A stretch of 64,000 nucleotides of DNA from Stenotrophomonas sp. 57 (GCF_030291075.1 NZ_CP127407.1:3098001-3162000); one strand, 5' to 3'. Positions 1 through 12,536 are shown, numbered from the stretch's first letter. The notes: a model not told the origin generated them from the sequence alone. A program made the numbers and translations.

Positions 1-95
1 ACCAGGGCACCTCCGGCACGCCGTTCAACAACTACCTGTACAACGTCTACGGCCGCACCGTGTACGTGCAGGCCAAGTACGACTTCGGCAAGTAA
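1..95 (+). CDS. TonB-dependent receptor, C-terminal fragment (5' end outside window)
   Basis: Only the last 30 codons are present, read in the frame that ends with TAA at 93-95. The fragment ends YVQAKYDFGK, a typical last beta-strand of an outer-membrane barrel. It closely matches the C-terminus of the next gene (GTSG-P-NNYLYN-YGR-YVQAKY-FG; 22 of 29 aligned residues identical). It is therefore the tail of a tandem paralogue of that receptor. The ligand cannot be inferred from the fragment. Confidence 0.85.
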   Translation, partial: QGTSGTPFNNYLYNVYGRTVYVQAKYDFGK

Positions 96-127
96 TCCCG
101 TCGTTTTCCGGGTTTGATTCCGGACCA

Positions 128-155
128 GGCCCCGCTTCGGCGGGGCCTTTTTTTT
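128..155 (+). terminator. Rho-independent terminator of the truncated receptor
   Basis: An 8-bp perfect GC stem (GGCCCCGC / GCGGGGCC) closes on a TTCG tetraloop and is followed by eight T residues. It lies 33 nt after the stop codon. Confidence 0.92.
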
Positions 156-478
156 GCCTCCGGCGGGCGATTGACGACGGGATCGCCACGCGCGTCAACC
201 CCGCCTGGGGATGACGCAAACCATTGATGCAAAAGCATTCCCTGTAGTACGACAAGTTGCCCCGTACATCGGCATGTTTTGAAACACACCAAAACAATTG
301 CCGCTACCCATTGATTCTCCAGCGCTTTTCAACCGCAAGGCCATTTGGCGAGATGACGGCCATGTGTTCGTAACGTTAAACGCGTGTTACGGTCCAGCTG
401 AATGGAATGCAACTGAACAGTTCGTTAAACCGACAAGGAGGCCGGTCGCCAGGACATTGCTCACTACGGGAATTTTCC
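156..478 (+). other. Intergenic region upstream of receptor gene; contains promoter motif only
   Basis: About 320 bp without a credible gene; short frames on both strands show no coding signature. The 3' half is AT-richer than its surroundings, as expected for a promoter/leader. It carries the motif at 374-393 listed separately. A weak purine-rich GGGA at 468-471 is the only ribosome-binding candidate before the receptor ATG. Confidence 0.6.
374..393 (+). promoter_or_regulatory. Motif CGTTAA-N2-GCGTGTTA upstream of receptor gene
   Basis: The sequence CGTTAAACGCGTGTTACGGT begins exactly 105 nt before the receptor start codon. A near copy (CGTTAAGGGCGTGTTAGGT) begins exactly 105 nt before the receptor gene at 9277. 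The equal distance suggests a shared promoter or operator. TGTTAC at 385-390 could be a -10 hexamer, but no good -35 is seen here. Confidence 0.4.
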
Positions 479-3286
479 ATGTCTCGCCATCGTTCCACAC
501 TCTCGCGCCACCCTTTGACCCTCGCCCTGCTCGGTACCCTGCTCGCCTCCGGTACAGCGCTGGCGCAAAGCGGCAACGGGCCGACCCAGCTTGACCGCGT
601 CACCGTCACCGGCTCGCTGATTCCGCAGACCGAAATCGAGAACCACACGCCGGTCCTGACGGTGACCGCCGAGGACATCCAGACCCGCGGTTTCACCAGC
701 GTGGCCGACGTGCTGCAGCAGTCCTCACTGTCCACGGGCGGCCTGCAGGGCGGCCAGACTTCGGCCTCGTTCACCCAGGGCGCTGAAGCGGCCGGCATGT
801 TCGGCCTCAGCCCGGGCTACACCAAGTACCTCATCAATGGCCGCCCGATGCTTTCGTATCCGGCGCTTTACAACGGCGGCGATACGTTCAACAACATCAG
901 CGGCATTCCGATCGACATCGTGGAGCGCATCGAGATCCTGCCGGGTGGCCAGTCCTCCCTGTATGGCTCGGATGCGATTGCCGGCGTGGTCAACATCATC
1001 CTCAAGGAGCGCATGGACGGCGGCGTGCTCAATGTCCGTGGCGGCGCCTACAGCGAGGGTGGTGGCAACAGTTTCCGCCTGAGCGGCGCACACGGGTTCA
1101 ATGGCGTCGATGACCGCTTCCACGCGCTGGTCAACGTGCAATACGAAAAGACCAGCCCGATCTGGGGCTACCAGCGCGACCTGACCAAGGTCAACAATCC
1201 GGACGGCTACAGCCCGCAGTACGTTTCCAATGACTTCCTGGTGCTGCTGCCGGCCGCCAACAACCGCTACGCCATGATGGACCCGAACCTGTGCGCCAAC
1301 GTGGCGGGCCAGTTCGACGGCACCACCGTGCTGGGCACCCGCCCGACCGGCCAGGCCTGCGGCTCTGCATACGGCACCGGCTACAAGACCATCAAGAACG
1401 GCAAGGAAAGCGCGCAGATCTACAGCTCTGCCACCTTTGACGTGAATGACAATCTCCAGCTGTTCGGTGATGCGCTGTACAGCCTGGAAGAGGTCAAGTA
1501 TGCGACCGGCTCCAACTACACCTGGTGGGGCACCTCGTCCGGCTGGGGTCGCTTCTACGACCAGGCCAGCGGCCAGTACATGAACCTGCAGCGCGTGTTC
1601 GCGCCGGAAGACATCGGCGGCGCCGGCTACCGCGACATCATGAACACCGATCGAAACAAGGCCTACCAGGTGACACTGGGCGGCCGCGGCACGGCCGGCA
1701 ACTGGGACTACAGCCTCAGCTTCACCCGCGGCGAGTACAAGCTGACCGAGCGCAACTTCGTGCGCTGGAACGACCCGATCAACGACTACTTCGAGCAGCG
1801 CGTGCTGGGCCCGGTGCTGGGCACCACCAGCACCGGCTACAACATCTACAGCCCGAACTGGGAAGCGTTCTACTCGCCACTGCCGAGCGGTGATTTCCAG
1901 AGCTTCACCGGTTACAGCTACAGCCAGAGCCGTACCTGGCAGAACCTGGCCCGGGCCCAGGTCACCAACGGGTCGCTGTTCAAGCTGCCCGGTGGCGACG
2001 CCGGTCTGGCGGTGGTGGTTGAAGGGGGCAGCGAAGGTTGGGACTACACCCCCGATCCGGGCCTGATGGATGGCAGCGTGTGGGGCACGACCGCAGTCTC
2101 CGGTGCCGGCCACCGCAGCAACTATGCCGTGACCGGCGAACTGCGCCTGCCGCTGCATGACACGCTGACGGTGACCGGATCCGGCCGCTACGACGCCTTC
2201 AAGATCGGCAGCAACACCGTCGACAAGTCCACCTACAGCATCGGCATCGAGTTCCGCCCGATCGAGAGCCTGCTGTTCCGTGGCAAGTACGGCACGGCCT
2301 TCCGCGCGCCGACCCTGTCCGATGCGTTCCAGGGCCGCAGCGGCTACTACGCCAACGGCTCCACCGACTACTACCGTTGCGGCCAGCTGGGTTACGACCC
2401 GGCCAACACCACCGGCTGCCCGTACGACAGCGTGTCGGTGTTCGGTACCCGCTCGGGCAACCCGGACCTGGAGCCGATCACCGCCGATGTCTGGAATGCG
2501 GGTGTGGTGTGGGCACCGATCAACAACCTGTCGCTGTCGGTCGACTACTACAACTGGAAGATCAAGAACGAGGTCGATACGCTCAGCTCCGACCAGCTGC
2601 TGCTGGCCGAGTACTACTGCCGCAACAACCAGGCCAACAACACCTCTGCCAGTTGCCAGAACGTCAACGACTGGATCACCCGTGACGCCTCCGGTGTGCT
2701 GGACGAGATCTACACCCCGAAGATGAACGTTGCCCGCCAGAACCTGGAAGCACTGACTGCCAGCTTCAAGTACGTGCAGGATATCGGTCGCTTCGGTTCG
2801 CTGCAGTTCTCGGCCAACTACACCGACATGCTCAAGCGCGAACTGCAGCCGCAGCCGGGTGATGATTTCCTGGACCTGCTGCGTGACCCGTACGCGATGT
2901 GGGTGTACGACTCTTACGCCAAGGTGCGCGCGGACGGCTCGATCGGCTGGGCCAAGGACAAGTGGACCACCACCCTGTATGCCAACTACATCGGCAAGAC
3001 GCCGAACTACATGGCATACGTGGGCAATGGCTACGACTACGTCCACAGCTCCGGCTACAAGGCGGGCAAGTGGGGTTCCTACACCACTTACAACCTGAGC
3101 GTGAACTATCGCGCGATGGACAACCTGACCCTGTCGCTGATGGTCAACAACGTGTTCAACAAGATGCCGGACAACCAGCGCTTCAGCTACGCCGGTACCA
3201 GTGGCCAGCCGTACAACAACTACCTGTACAACGCCTATGGGCGTGCCATCTACGTGCAGGCCAAGTACGAGTTCGGCAGCCACTGA
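479..3286 (+). CDS. TonB-dependent outer-membrane receptor
   Basis: A 935-residue TonB-gated outer-membrane transporter. A signal peptide ends ALA|Q at residues 27-30. The N-terminal motif LDRVTVTGS (about residues 38-46) is typical of xanthomonad receptors. A plug domain follows to about residue 190, with the LINGRP and YGSDAIAGVVNIIL plug motifs. The rest is a 22-strand-type barrel ending YVQAKYEFGSH. ATG 479 is preferred over an upstream in-frame codon at 407 because it starts the signal peptide directly. The gene is followed by an S9 peptidase and a second receptor, so peptide-type ligands are plausible, but the substrate is not readable from sequence. It is a tandem paralogue of the fragment at 1-95. 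Confidence 0.93.
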   Translation: MSRHRSTLSRHPLTLALLGTLLASGTALAQSGNGPTQLDRVTVTGSLIPQTEIENHTPVLTVTAEDIQTRGFTSVADVLQQSSLSTGGLQGGQTSASFTQGAEAAGMFGLSPGYTKYLINGRPMLSYPALYNGGDTFNNISGIPIDIVERIEILPGGQSSLYGSDAIAGVVNIILKERMDGGVLNVRGGAYSEGGGNSFRLSGAHGFNGVDDRFHALVNVQYEKTSPIWGYQRDLTKVNNPDGYSPQYVSNDFLVLLPAANNRYAMMDPNLCANVAGQFDGTTVLGTRPTGQACGSAYGTGYKTIKNGKESAQIYSSATFDVNDNLQLFGDALYSLEEVKYATGSNYTWWGTSSGWGRFYDQASGQYMNLQRVFAPEDIGGAGYRDIMNTDRNKAYQVTLGGRGTAGNWDYSLSFTRGEYKLTERNFVRWNDPINDYFEQRVLGPVLGTTSTGYNIYSPNWEAFYSPLPSGDFQSFTGYSYSQSRTWQNLARAQVTNGSLFKLPGGDAGLAVVVEGGSEGWDYTPDPGLMDGSVWGTTAVSGAGHRSNYAVTGELRLPLHDTLTVTGSGRYDAFKIGSNTVDKSTYSIGIEFRPIESLLFRGKYGTAFRAPTLSDAFQGRSGYYANGSTDYYRCGQLGYDPANTTGCPYDSVSVFGTRSGNPDLEPITADVWNAGVVWAPINNLSLSVDYYNWKIKNEVDTLSSDQLLLAEYYCRNNQANNTSASCQNVNDWITRDASGVLDEIYTPKMNVARQNLEALTASFKYVQDIGRFGSLQFSANYTDMLKRELQPQPGDDFLDLLRDPYAMWVYDSYAKVRADGSIGWAKDKWTTTLYANYIGKTPNYMAYVGNGYDYVHSSGYKAGKWGSYTTYNLSVNYRAMDNLTLSLMVNNVFNKMPDNQRFSYAGTSGQPYNNYLYNAYGRAIYVQAKYEFGSH

Positions 3287-3308
3287 GGCCGGCCGGTACT
3301 GCATGGAA

Positions 3309-3335
3309 GACCCCGCTTCGGCGGGGTCTTTTTTT
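3309..3335 (+). terminator. Rho-independent terminator
   Basis: GACCCCGC / GCGGGGTC stem with TTCG loop and seven T residues, 22 nt after the receptor stop. It is nearly the same hairpin as the one at 128-155, so the terminator seems to have been duplicated together with the receptor. Confidence 0.92.
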
Positions 3336-3437
3336 GCCTGTGCGGCACTGCCACGGCTGGGGAACATCTGGTAACTTCCGATTTCGTTCACATTACAGTC
3401 AGCTTCACTCAATCAGCGCGCTGCTAAAGGACAAGAC

Positions 3438-5459
3438 ATGCACGTGATTAATGGCCGCACGCTGTGCGCCGCCCTCTCGCTGGCCCTGGCCGCCACGGCC
3501 GCGCACGCCGCCCCCATCCCGATCGAAGATCTGGCACGGCTGCCGGCCCTGCAATCGGTATCGATGAGCCCGGATGGCAAACATCTGGTGGCCCTGATCC
3601 CCTCGCCGGGCAATCCGGAAGAGACCGCACTGGCCAGCTGGGACACCGACGCCCTGGGCGGCGCCCCGAAGGTCATCACCCCCTCCGGCGAACGCATGAA
3701 ATTCATCGCCGTCGGCGCACTGAAATCGGATCAGATTCTTGCGGTGGGCCGTCAGGAATGGACCGGACAACTGGGGGGGTGCGGCGAAGGCAGTGTGTCG
3801 GGGGCAACCAAGACCTTCGTGGTCAAGACCTACCTGACCGACCAGAGCCAGAAGAACTTCAACGAGGCGTTCGCCGACAACACGCGCAAACTCGGCGTCA
3901 GCGAACAGACTCAGCGCTGCCTCGAACTGGGTGGCAGCGCGTCACTGGTCAACATGCTGCCACTGGATCCCGACAGGGTCATCATCCGTCAGCTCAGCGA
4001 GATTTCACTGACCTCCAACTATTACCTCTACAACCTCAAGACGAAAGAAACCGAGCTCCTGTTCCGTGGCGGAACGCGCGCCCAGCCAGCACTGTTCGAT
4101 CCACGAACCGGCAAGGTGCTGGCCAAGACCCAGATTGAACCGGTCAGTGGCGACTACGACCAGCAGATCCTGATCCTCGACCCGGCCAGTGGCCAGTACG
4201 TCCTTCAGAAGCCCCTGCTGTCACGTCTTTCCAACCGGCACACCGTGGAAGTGGCGGGCGTGGACGACGCCACCGGCAAGTACTACGTGCTGACCGATCT
4301 GTTCTCGGACAAGGTGCAGGTGCACCTCTACGATGCCAGGACCCAGGCATTCGACCAGGAACCGGTGCTGGCCAACCCGAATTTCTCGATCGCCGGCCTG
4401 GTGTTCAGCACCCGGCCGAGTACATTCAACCAGGTGGTGGGATTCACCCTTGATGGACCGGCGCTGCAGACGGTCTATGTCGATCCGACCATGAAGTCCA
4501 TCCAGGAATCCCTTCAGCAGGCGGCTCCTGGCCGGCAGATCGAAATCACCCGGCTCAACGACGACTTCTCGCGCATTCTGTTCCGCGCGACCAGTGCGGA
4601 TGCACCTCCCACCCACTACCTGCTGCTCGATCGGAAGAAGGTGGTGAACCTGGGCAGCGAACGACCGTGGATCAGCAGAACCGCGGTGGGTGAACAGCGC
4701 TGGGTCTCTTTCAAGGCGCGCGATGGCAGGGAGATACCCGCCATCCTGGACCTTCCTGCCGGATGGAAGGAAGGTGACGCCGCGCCACCGGCGATCATCC
4801 ACCCCCATGGCGGTCCCTGGGCACGCGACTACATGCAGTGGGACCCTTCCGGATGGGTCGCGCTGCTGACATCGCGTGGCTATGCGGTGCTGCGCCCGCA
4901 GTATCGGGGCTCATCCGGGCTGGGTCGTGAGCTGTGGATCGCAGGCGACCGCGAATGGGGCCAGAAAATGTCCGATGACAATGACGATGGCGCAGCGTGG
5001 CTGGTAGCACAGGGACTGGCCGCAAAGGACAGGATCGCAATCTTTGGCTATTCCTACGGCGGTTTTGCGGCCGCAGCAGCCACCGTGCGGCCCAACTCGC
5101 CGTATCAGTGCGCGATCGCCGGCGCACCGGTCACCGATCTGGCGCGCCTGGGTACAACCTGGAGTGACAACCGACTGCAGCGCATCCTGCAGGGACAGAC
5201 GGTCAAGGGCATGGATCCCATGCGGAATGCCGCAAGCGCCAACATCCCGGTGATGCTGTTTGTCGGTGACCGTGACGTACGTACGCCCTCCTTCCATGCA
5301 CAGGGGTTCTATGACGCAGTGAAGGGCAAAGTGCCGGCGCAGATGCACCTGATTGCAGACCAGCAGCACAGCATGCCGTGGTATCCGCGCCAGCAACGGG
5401 AAACGCTCCACTTGATCGAGAGCTTCCTGAAGAACGATTGCGGACCTGGCGGACTTTGA
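3438..5459 (+). CDS. Secreted S9-family (prolyl oligopeptidase-type) serine peptidase
   Basis: A 673-residue exported peptidase. The signal peptide ends around AHA|AP (residue 24). A beta-propeller-like region (about 30-410) comes before an alpha/beta-hydrolase domain (about 430-673). The catalytic triad is visible: Ser539 in GYSYGG, Asp613 in VGDRDVRTP and His644 in DQQHSM. The oxyanion-type HPHGGPW motif is also present. Such enzymes cleave short peptides, commonly after proline or as acylaminoacyl/dipeptidyl peptidases; exact specificity is not predictable. RBS AAAGGACA lies just before the ATG. Placement between two TonB-dependent receptors suggests periplasmic trimming of imported peptides. 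The leader (3336-3437) is AT-richer and probably holds its promoter. Confidence 0.93.
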   Translation: MHVINGRTLCAALSLALAATAAHAAPIPIEDLARLPALQSVSMSPDGKHLVALIPSPGNPEETALASWDTDALGGAPKVITPSGERMKFIAVGALKSDQILAVGRQEWTGQLGGCGEGSVSGATKTFVVKTYLTDQSQKNFNEAFADNTRKLGVSEQTQRCLELGGSASLVNMLPLDPDRVIIRQLSEISLTSNYYLYNLKTKETELLFRGGTRAQPALFDPRTGKVLAKTQIEPVSGDYDQQILILDPASGQYVLQKPLLSRLSNRHTVEVAGVDDATGKYYVLTDLFSDKVQVHLYDARTQAFDQEPVLANPNFSIAGLVFSTRPSTFNQVVGFTLDGPALQTVYVDPTMKSIQESLQQAAPGRQIEITRLNDDFSRILFRATSADAPPTHYLLLDRKKVVNLGSERPWISRTAVGEQRWVSFKARDGREIPAILDLPAGWKEGDAAPPAIIHPHGGPWARDYMQWDPSGWVALLTSRGYAVLRPQYRGSSGLGRELWIAGDREWGQKMSDDNDDGAAWLVAQGLAAKDRIAIFGYSYGGFAAAAATVRPNSPYQCAIAGAPVTDLARLGTTWSDNRLQRILQGQTVKGMDPMRNAASANIPVMLFVGDRDVRTPSFHAQGFYDAVKGKVPAQMHLIADQQHSMPWYPRQQRETLHLIESFLKNDCGPGGL

Positions 5460-5632
5460 GCACGCACACCGGCGTTGTTCGCTCCCGCCAATCCGGCGGG
5501 GGCGAAAACTAAATATGGTGAATCCGACATTAACAATTGAGGCAGGAAAGCCACATTTGTTCATGTTGCATTTACTTTACGAGAACCATACACTCAGTTA
5601 ACCGAAGCGTAACAAATAAGGATATTTTCAAG

Positions 5633-8515
5633 ATGCGCGACGTTTTCCGTCTTTCCACTCCGAAGCGTGTTCCGCTGACTCTTGCGGTCCTGGCCACCCT
5701 TGCCGCCGTGCCGGCATTCGCCCAGGAATCCACCCAGCAGGATCCGCCCCCGTCAACGACCAATACCGCGTCCAAGCGTGCCACCAACCTTGACACCGTC
5801 ACGGTTACCGGCTCGCTGATCAAGCGCCCGGAGTACGAAAGCACATCGCCGGTCCAGGTCATTTCGATCGACAAGGGCGTCGCTGCTGGCCAGTTTGATA
5901 CGGCCGACTTCCTGCAGACTTCGGCGATCGCGGCCGGCTCCACCCAGATGAACAATCAGTTCGGCGGCTATGTCGTCGAAGGCGGTACCGGCGTGCAGAC
6001 CGTTTCACTGCGTGGCCTGGGCGCAAACCGCACCCTGATCCTGCTCGATGGCCAGCGCCCCGGCCCTGCCGGTACCCGCGGCCAGGTCGCCGCGTTCGAC
6101 CTCAACGTCATCCCGCAGTCGATCCTGCAACGCATTGAAATCGTCAAGGACGGCTCTTCCTCGATCTATGGTTCGGATGCGCTGGCCGGCGTGGTCAATC
6201 TGATCACCCGCAAGACCCTTGATCGCCCGGAAATGACGTACGCGATGAGCGTGCCCGAACACGGCGGTGGCGAGCAGTTCTCGGCGTCGATCGCCAACGG
6301 CTGGAACTTCGACAAGGGGAGCATCGTGGCTGCGGTGCAGTGGGACCGGCTGAACGCATTGACCGTGGGTGACCGCGACTACTTCAGCTGTGCCCAGGAT
6401 CGGGTGTGGGGCACGGACGGCCAGCGCATCGACCGCGAAGACCGCTCGATTCTGGCCGGCACCAATCTTGCCGGCTGCAGCTCCGGCAACCTGTACGCCA
6501 ACACCATCATCCGGCTGAGCAACTCGGCGATCCGCTATGTGCCTTCGCCGGATGGCAGCACGGTCGGCCCCTTCCCGGGCTATCGTCCGCGCCCGCGACC
6601 GACCCCGACCTACGCCAATGGCGGCACCGCGTACTACCAGGATGTGCTGAACTTCCCGTTCTTCCATGACCAGGAAGTGATCAACCAGCGGGAGCGCGCA
6701 TCGTTCTACGGGGCAACCGACTTCAGCTTCGACAGTTTCAACTGGAAGACCCAGTTCCTGTACAACCGTCGCGAGACCAAGGCCCACAGCTGGCGCCAGT
6801 TCTATCCGACCGTGTACAACGAAGCGGCAGATGACTACTTCCAGACCATCATGCCGTTCCCGAGCGACCAGAAGGTCACGGTCGACTACTTCTACGGCAC
6901 CACCAAGTTCGATGGCCAGTTCAAGTCCACCGACAGCTGGTCCTGGGAAGTCAATGCCGGTTACAGCCGTTCGAGCGGCAAGTACAGCGCGCTCTCGATC
7001 GACGTCGATCGTGCGGGTGACCTGAACTACACCGACGACGACATGCCGGTGAATTACTTCGACCCGGGCTTCCTCAGCGGTGCCCGCATGGACGAGCTGA
7101 TCGCTGCGGTCGGCCAATGGCATACCGGCAAGACGACCTATGAACAGTCCAGTGCCAATGCCATTTTCAGCGGCAACCTGTTCAAGCTGCCTGCGGGTGA
7201 TGTCGCATCTGCGTTCGGCGTCGAATTCCGTCACTACAAGATCAACGACACCCCGTCTGACTTTGCGCTGGCCGATCGTTCCTGGAACTCGACCTCGGCA
7301 GGCGTGACCCGTGGCACGGACAAGGTCAAGGAAGCCTTCGCCGAGGTGGATGTGCCGCTGTTGAAGGGCATTCCCGGCATCGAGTCGCTGTCTGTCAATC
7401 TGTCAGGTCGTGTGTTCGAGTACGACTCGGTACCCGGTTCAGACCATGTCTGGAAGACCGGCCTGAACTGGCAGATCGTGCCGTCACTGCGCGTTCGAGG
7501 CACCATCGGTACCTCGTTCCGCGCACCGGGGCTGTACGAGCTGTACCTGGGTGACCAGACGGGCTTCAAGGCACAGAATCAGATCGATCCGTGCATCCAG
7601 TGGGCCGACAGCAACAACACCTTCATCCGTGCCAACTGCGCTGCTGCTGGCATTCCCGACACGTATGTCGGAGGCGGCACCGGCGCGACCATCTATTCGG
7701 GTGGTGGCGGCAAGAACAACCTGAAGCCGGAGACCTCCAAGGCCAAGACCCTGGGCCTGGTCTGGAGCCCGACCTTCGCCAACCTCAACGTCGCACTGGA
7801 TTACTTCGATTACGACGTGCGTGGCGAAATCACCCAGCTTGACGAGTACGACATCGTCGCCGGTTGCTACGGTTCGGCGGTCTTCCCGAACGCGTTCTGC
7901 AACCAGCTGGTCCGCAACAGCCCCACGGATCCAACGGCGCCGAACAACATCACCACGATCTACAACAAGTACATCAACATCAACCGCGAGCGCACCCGCG
8001 GCTACGACCTGCAGATCAATTACGACAACGACTTCTCGTTCGGCAAGCTCTCCGCTGAAGCACAGGTGACCTATACCCTGGAGGACACCTATCAGTTGTT
8101 CGATTCGGCTGCTGAAAGCGGAATCAGCACCTCCGACCAGGTTGGCTACATCGGCCGCCCGAAGACCGTCGGCCTGGCCAGCGTCAGCCTGGAACGCGGC
8201 GATTGGACGTTCAACTGGCAGGGCACCTACGTCAGCAGCACGCAGAACAAGGACCTGAGCCCGAACTTCACCTATTCCGGCTACCAGAACGCCACCCGCG
8301 ACATCAAGGCCAGCTGGCAGTTCCGTCATAGCGTCTCGGTCGGCTACGACATGGACGACTGGAACATCATGGTCGGCGTGCGCAACCTGTTCGACAAGGC
8401 GCCGGACCTTATCTCCGCCGGTGCCGGTGATCGCTACGGCAACGTGCCGCTCTACGCCTCGCAGTACGACTGGTACGGCCGGACGTTCTTCGCGCGCGTG
8501 TCCTACAAGTTCTGA
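5633..8515 (+). CDS. TonB-dependent outer-membrane receptor
   Basis: A 960-residue receptor. Its signal peptide ends AFA|Q at residue 30, followed by LDTVTVTGSLIKR and a plug with SLRGLGANRTLILLDGQR and YGSDALAGVVNLITR. The barrel ends FFARVSYKF with the terminal Phe used by the BAM machinery. ATG 5633 follows AATAAGGA as RBS and starts the signal peptide; an in-frame extension to 5537 has no such support. It lies downstream of the S9 peptidase in the same orientation with about 170 bp of AT-rich leader, so it probably has its own promoter. The ligand is unknown. Confidence 0.94.
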   Translation: MRDVFRLSTPKRVPLTLAVLATLAAVPAFAQESTQQDPPPSTTNTASKRATNLDTVTVTGSLIKRPEYESTSPVQVISIDKGVAAGQFDTADFLQTSAIAAGSTQMNNQFGGYVVEGGTGVQTVSLRGLGANRTLILLDGQRPGPAGTRGQVAAFDLNVIPQSILQRIEIVKDGSSSIYGSDALAGVVNLITRKTLDRPEMTYAMSVPEHGGGEQFSASIANGWNFDKGSIVAAVQWDRLNALTVGDRDYFSCAQDRVWGTDGQRIDREDRSILAGTNLAGCSSGNLYANTIIRLSNSAIRYVPSPDGSTVGPFPGYRPRPRPTPTYANGGTAYYQDVLNFPFFHDQEVINQRERASFYGATDFSFDSFNWKTQFLYNRRETKAHSWRQFYPTVYNEAADDYFQTIMPFPSDQKVTVDYFYGTTKFDGQFKSTDSWSWEVNAGYSRSSGKYSALSIDVDRAGDLNYTDDDMPVNYFDPGFLSGARMDELIAAVGQWHTGKTTYEQSSANAIFSGNLFKLPAGDVASAFGVEFRHYKINDTPSDFALADRSWNSTSAGVTRGTDKVKEAFAEVDVPLLKGIPGIESLSVNLSGRVFEYDSVPGSDHVWKTGLNWQIVPSLRVRGTIGTSFRAPGLYELYLGDQTGFKAQNQIDPCIQWADSNNTFIRANCAAAGIPDTYVGGGTGATIYSGGGGKNNLKPETSKAKTLGLVWSPTFANLNVALDYFDYDVRGEITQLDEYDIVAGCYGSAVFPNAFCNQLVRNSPTDPTAPNNITTIYNKYININRERTRGYDLQINYDNDFSFGKLSAEAQVTYTLEDTYQLFDSAAESGISTSDQVGYIGRPKTVGLASVSLERGDWTFNWQGTYVSSTQNKDLSPNFTYSGYQNATRDIKASWQFRHSVSVGYDMDDWNIMVGVRNLFDKAPDLISAGAGDRYGNVPLYASQYDWYGRTFFARVSYKF

Positions 8516-8593
8516 TCCTGCAGTGTATGACTCCTCCCGCCATGGGTTTGCACCTGTGGCGTGGAGGGTCCTGCCGCCTTCAGGTGGCCAAGG

Positions 8594-8620
8594 ACGCCCG
8601 ATGCACCGCATCGGGCGTTT
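8594..8620 (+). terminator. Probable Rho-independent terminator
   Basis: An 11-bp stem (ACGCCCGATGC / GCATCGGGCGT) with a 3-nt loop and a short T run, about 80 nt after the receptor stop. The stem is strong but the T tract is short. Confidence 0.6.
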
Positions 8621-8873
8621 GCGTTGGCTGTTCCGTTTCCGGGGCAGTCGTCATGGGAGGCCATGATGCCTGCCCTGACCCCGCTTGCCGGCCATGTCGG
8701 CGAAGCCACGCCAGCACCGTGCTGGATCCCGGGATCCCACAGGGTTCCCTGACGCCTTTCTGCAGGCCGGTTCCCCGCGTTCGACCGGATCGGCCACCGA
8801 CGACTTGAAGGCCCTTGGAGCGTCCTGGAGACCCAGTTGACGCCACACATGGCGCTACCCGTGCGAACCGGAT

Positions 8874-8891
8874 GCGCATCTCGAGATGCGC
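8874..8891. repeat. 18-bp perfect palindrome in intergenic region
   Basis: GCGCATCTCGAGATGCGC reads the same on both strands. It could be a dimeric regulator site or a hairpin. It is about 390 bp upstream of the next gene, and no partner site was seen. Confidence 0.5.
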
Positions 8892-9159
8892 GCACTGCAG
8901 GAAAGCTCGACCACACCTTGACCACTGCCGTCCCGCAGCTGAATGCGGGAAAAGAGCAAAGGGAAAAGATCGGTCTGCCCCTCTCCAAAGCCCTTGCCAA
9001 GGCATAGCGAACCGCCTTTTTGCGCAAAGTTGAACTTAACGACCCATTCAGCATTCATCCCGCTATCTCGACAACGAAATTACAACTGATACCAAGTGCC
9101 TGTATTTGTTGCAGTTTTATGTAGCGAGTGGACACGGAGTGTGTCAATGCATACCTCAA

Positions 9160-9190
9160 TTGGACAATTTGCGTTAAGGGCGTGTTAGGT
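9160..9190 (+). promoter_or_regulatory. Candidate promoter with motif shared with receptor at 479
   Basis: TTGGAC (9160-9165) and TGTTAG (9184-9189) are spaced by 18 nt and could be -35 and -10 hexamers. The overlapping element CGTTAAGGGCGTGTTAGGT (9172-9190) lies exactly 105 nt before ATG 9277 and resembles 374-393. This is inference from spacing and similarity only. Confidence 0.4.
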
Positions 9191-9276
9191 TCGCGTCAAG
9201 TCAGGACGACATCTGAACACCAACATAACAACTGCACGGAAGCGACAGCATTCTGTCCACTAGGGGGATTCACTTG

Positions 9277-12348
<3,072 letters not shown>

Positions 12349-12372
12349 TCCGTCCAGAACCGCAACACCCCG

Positions 12373-12403
12373 ACAGACCCGGCTTTTGCCGGGTCTGTCT
12401 TTT
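12373..12403 (+). terminator. Rho-independent terminator
   Basis: An 11-bp stem ACAGACCCGGC / GCCGGGTCTGT with a TTTT loop followed by CTTTT, 24 nt after the receptor stop. Confidence 0.9.
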
Positions 12404-12536
12404 CCGGCCGCAGCCCTGCCCCCTTGCGCCCGGCCATGACCTTCGACACCCTTGCAGGGCAGGCCGGCGGCGTATCGTTCGGCCCACGGCCGGCCCACGG
12501 CCCTTCCCTGACTCACTCGGCCTGGAGGCCATTCAA

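Larger units (their letters stand above)
8621..9276. other. Long intergenic region without recognisable gene
   Basis: About 650 bp with no supported gene; short frames on either strand lack family resemblance and RBS. It contains small perfect palindromes, GGATCCCGGGATCC near 8724-8737 and an 18-bp palindrome at 8874-8891. From about 9030 it becomes strikingly AT-rich, consistent with a regulated promoter region for the receptor at 9277. Confidence 0.6.

Noticed and set aside
725..3412. Long open frame antisense to the first receptor gene
   Set aside because: High GC keeps antisense frames open. The translation is low-complexity (Val, Ala, Gly, Arg, His) without any family motif, and the sense gene is certain. 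The same holds for long antisense frames at 9379-12621, 12513-14714, 14849-17029 and 46001-49267.
8527..9054. Small genes in the gap before the receptor at 9277
   Set aside because: Several overlapping short frames on both strands, rich in Arg/Pro/Cys, without RBS or family features; typical of non-coding GC-rich DNA.
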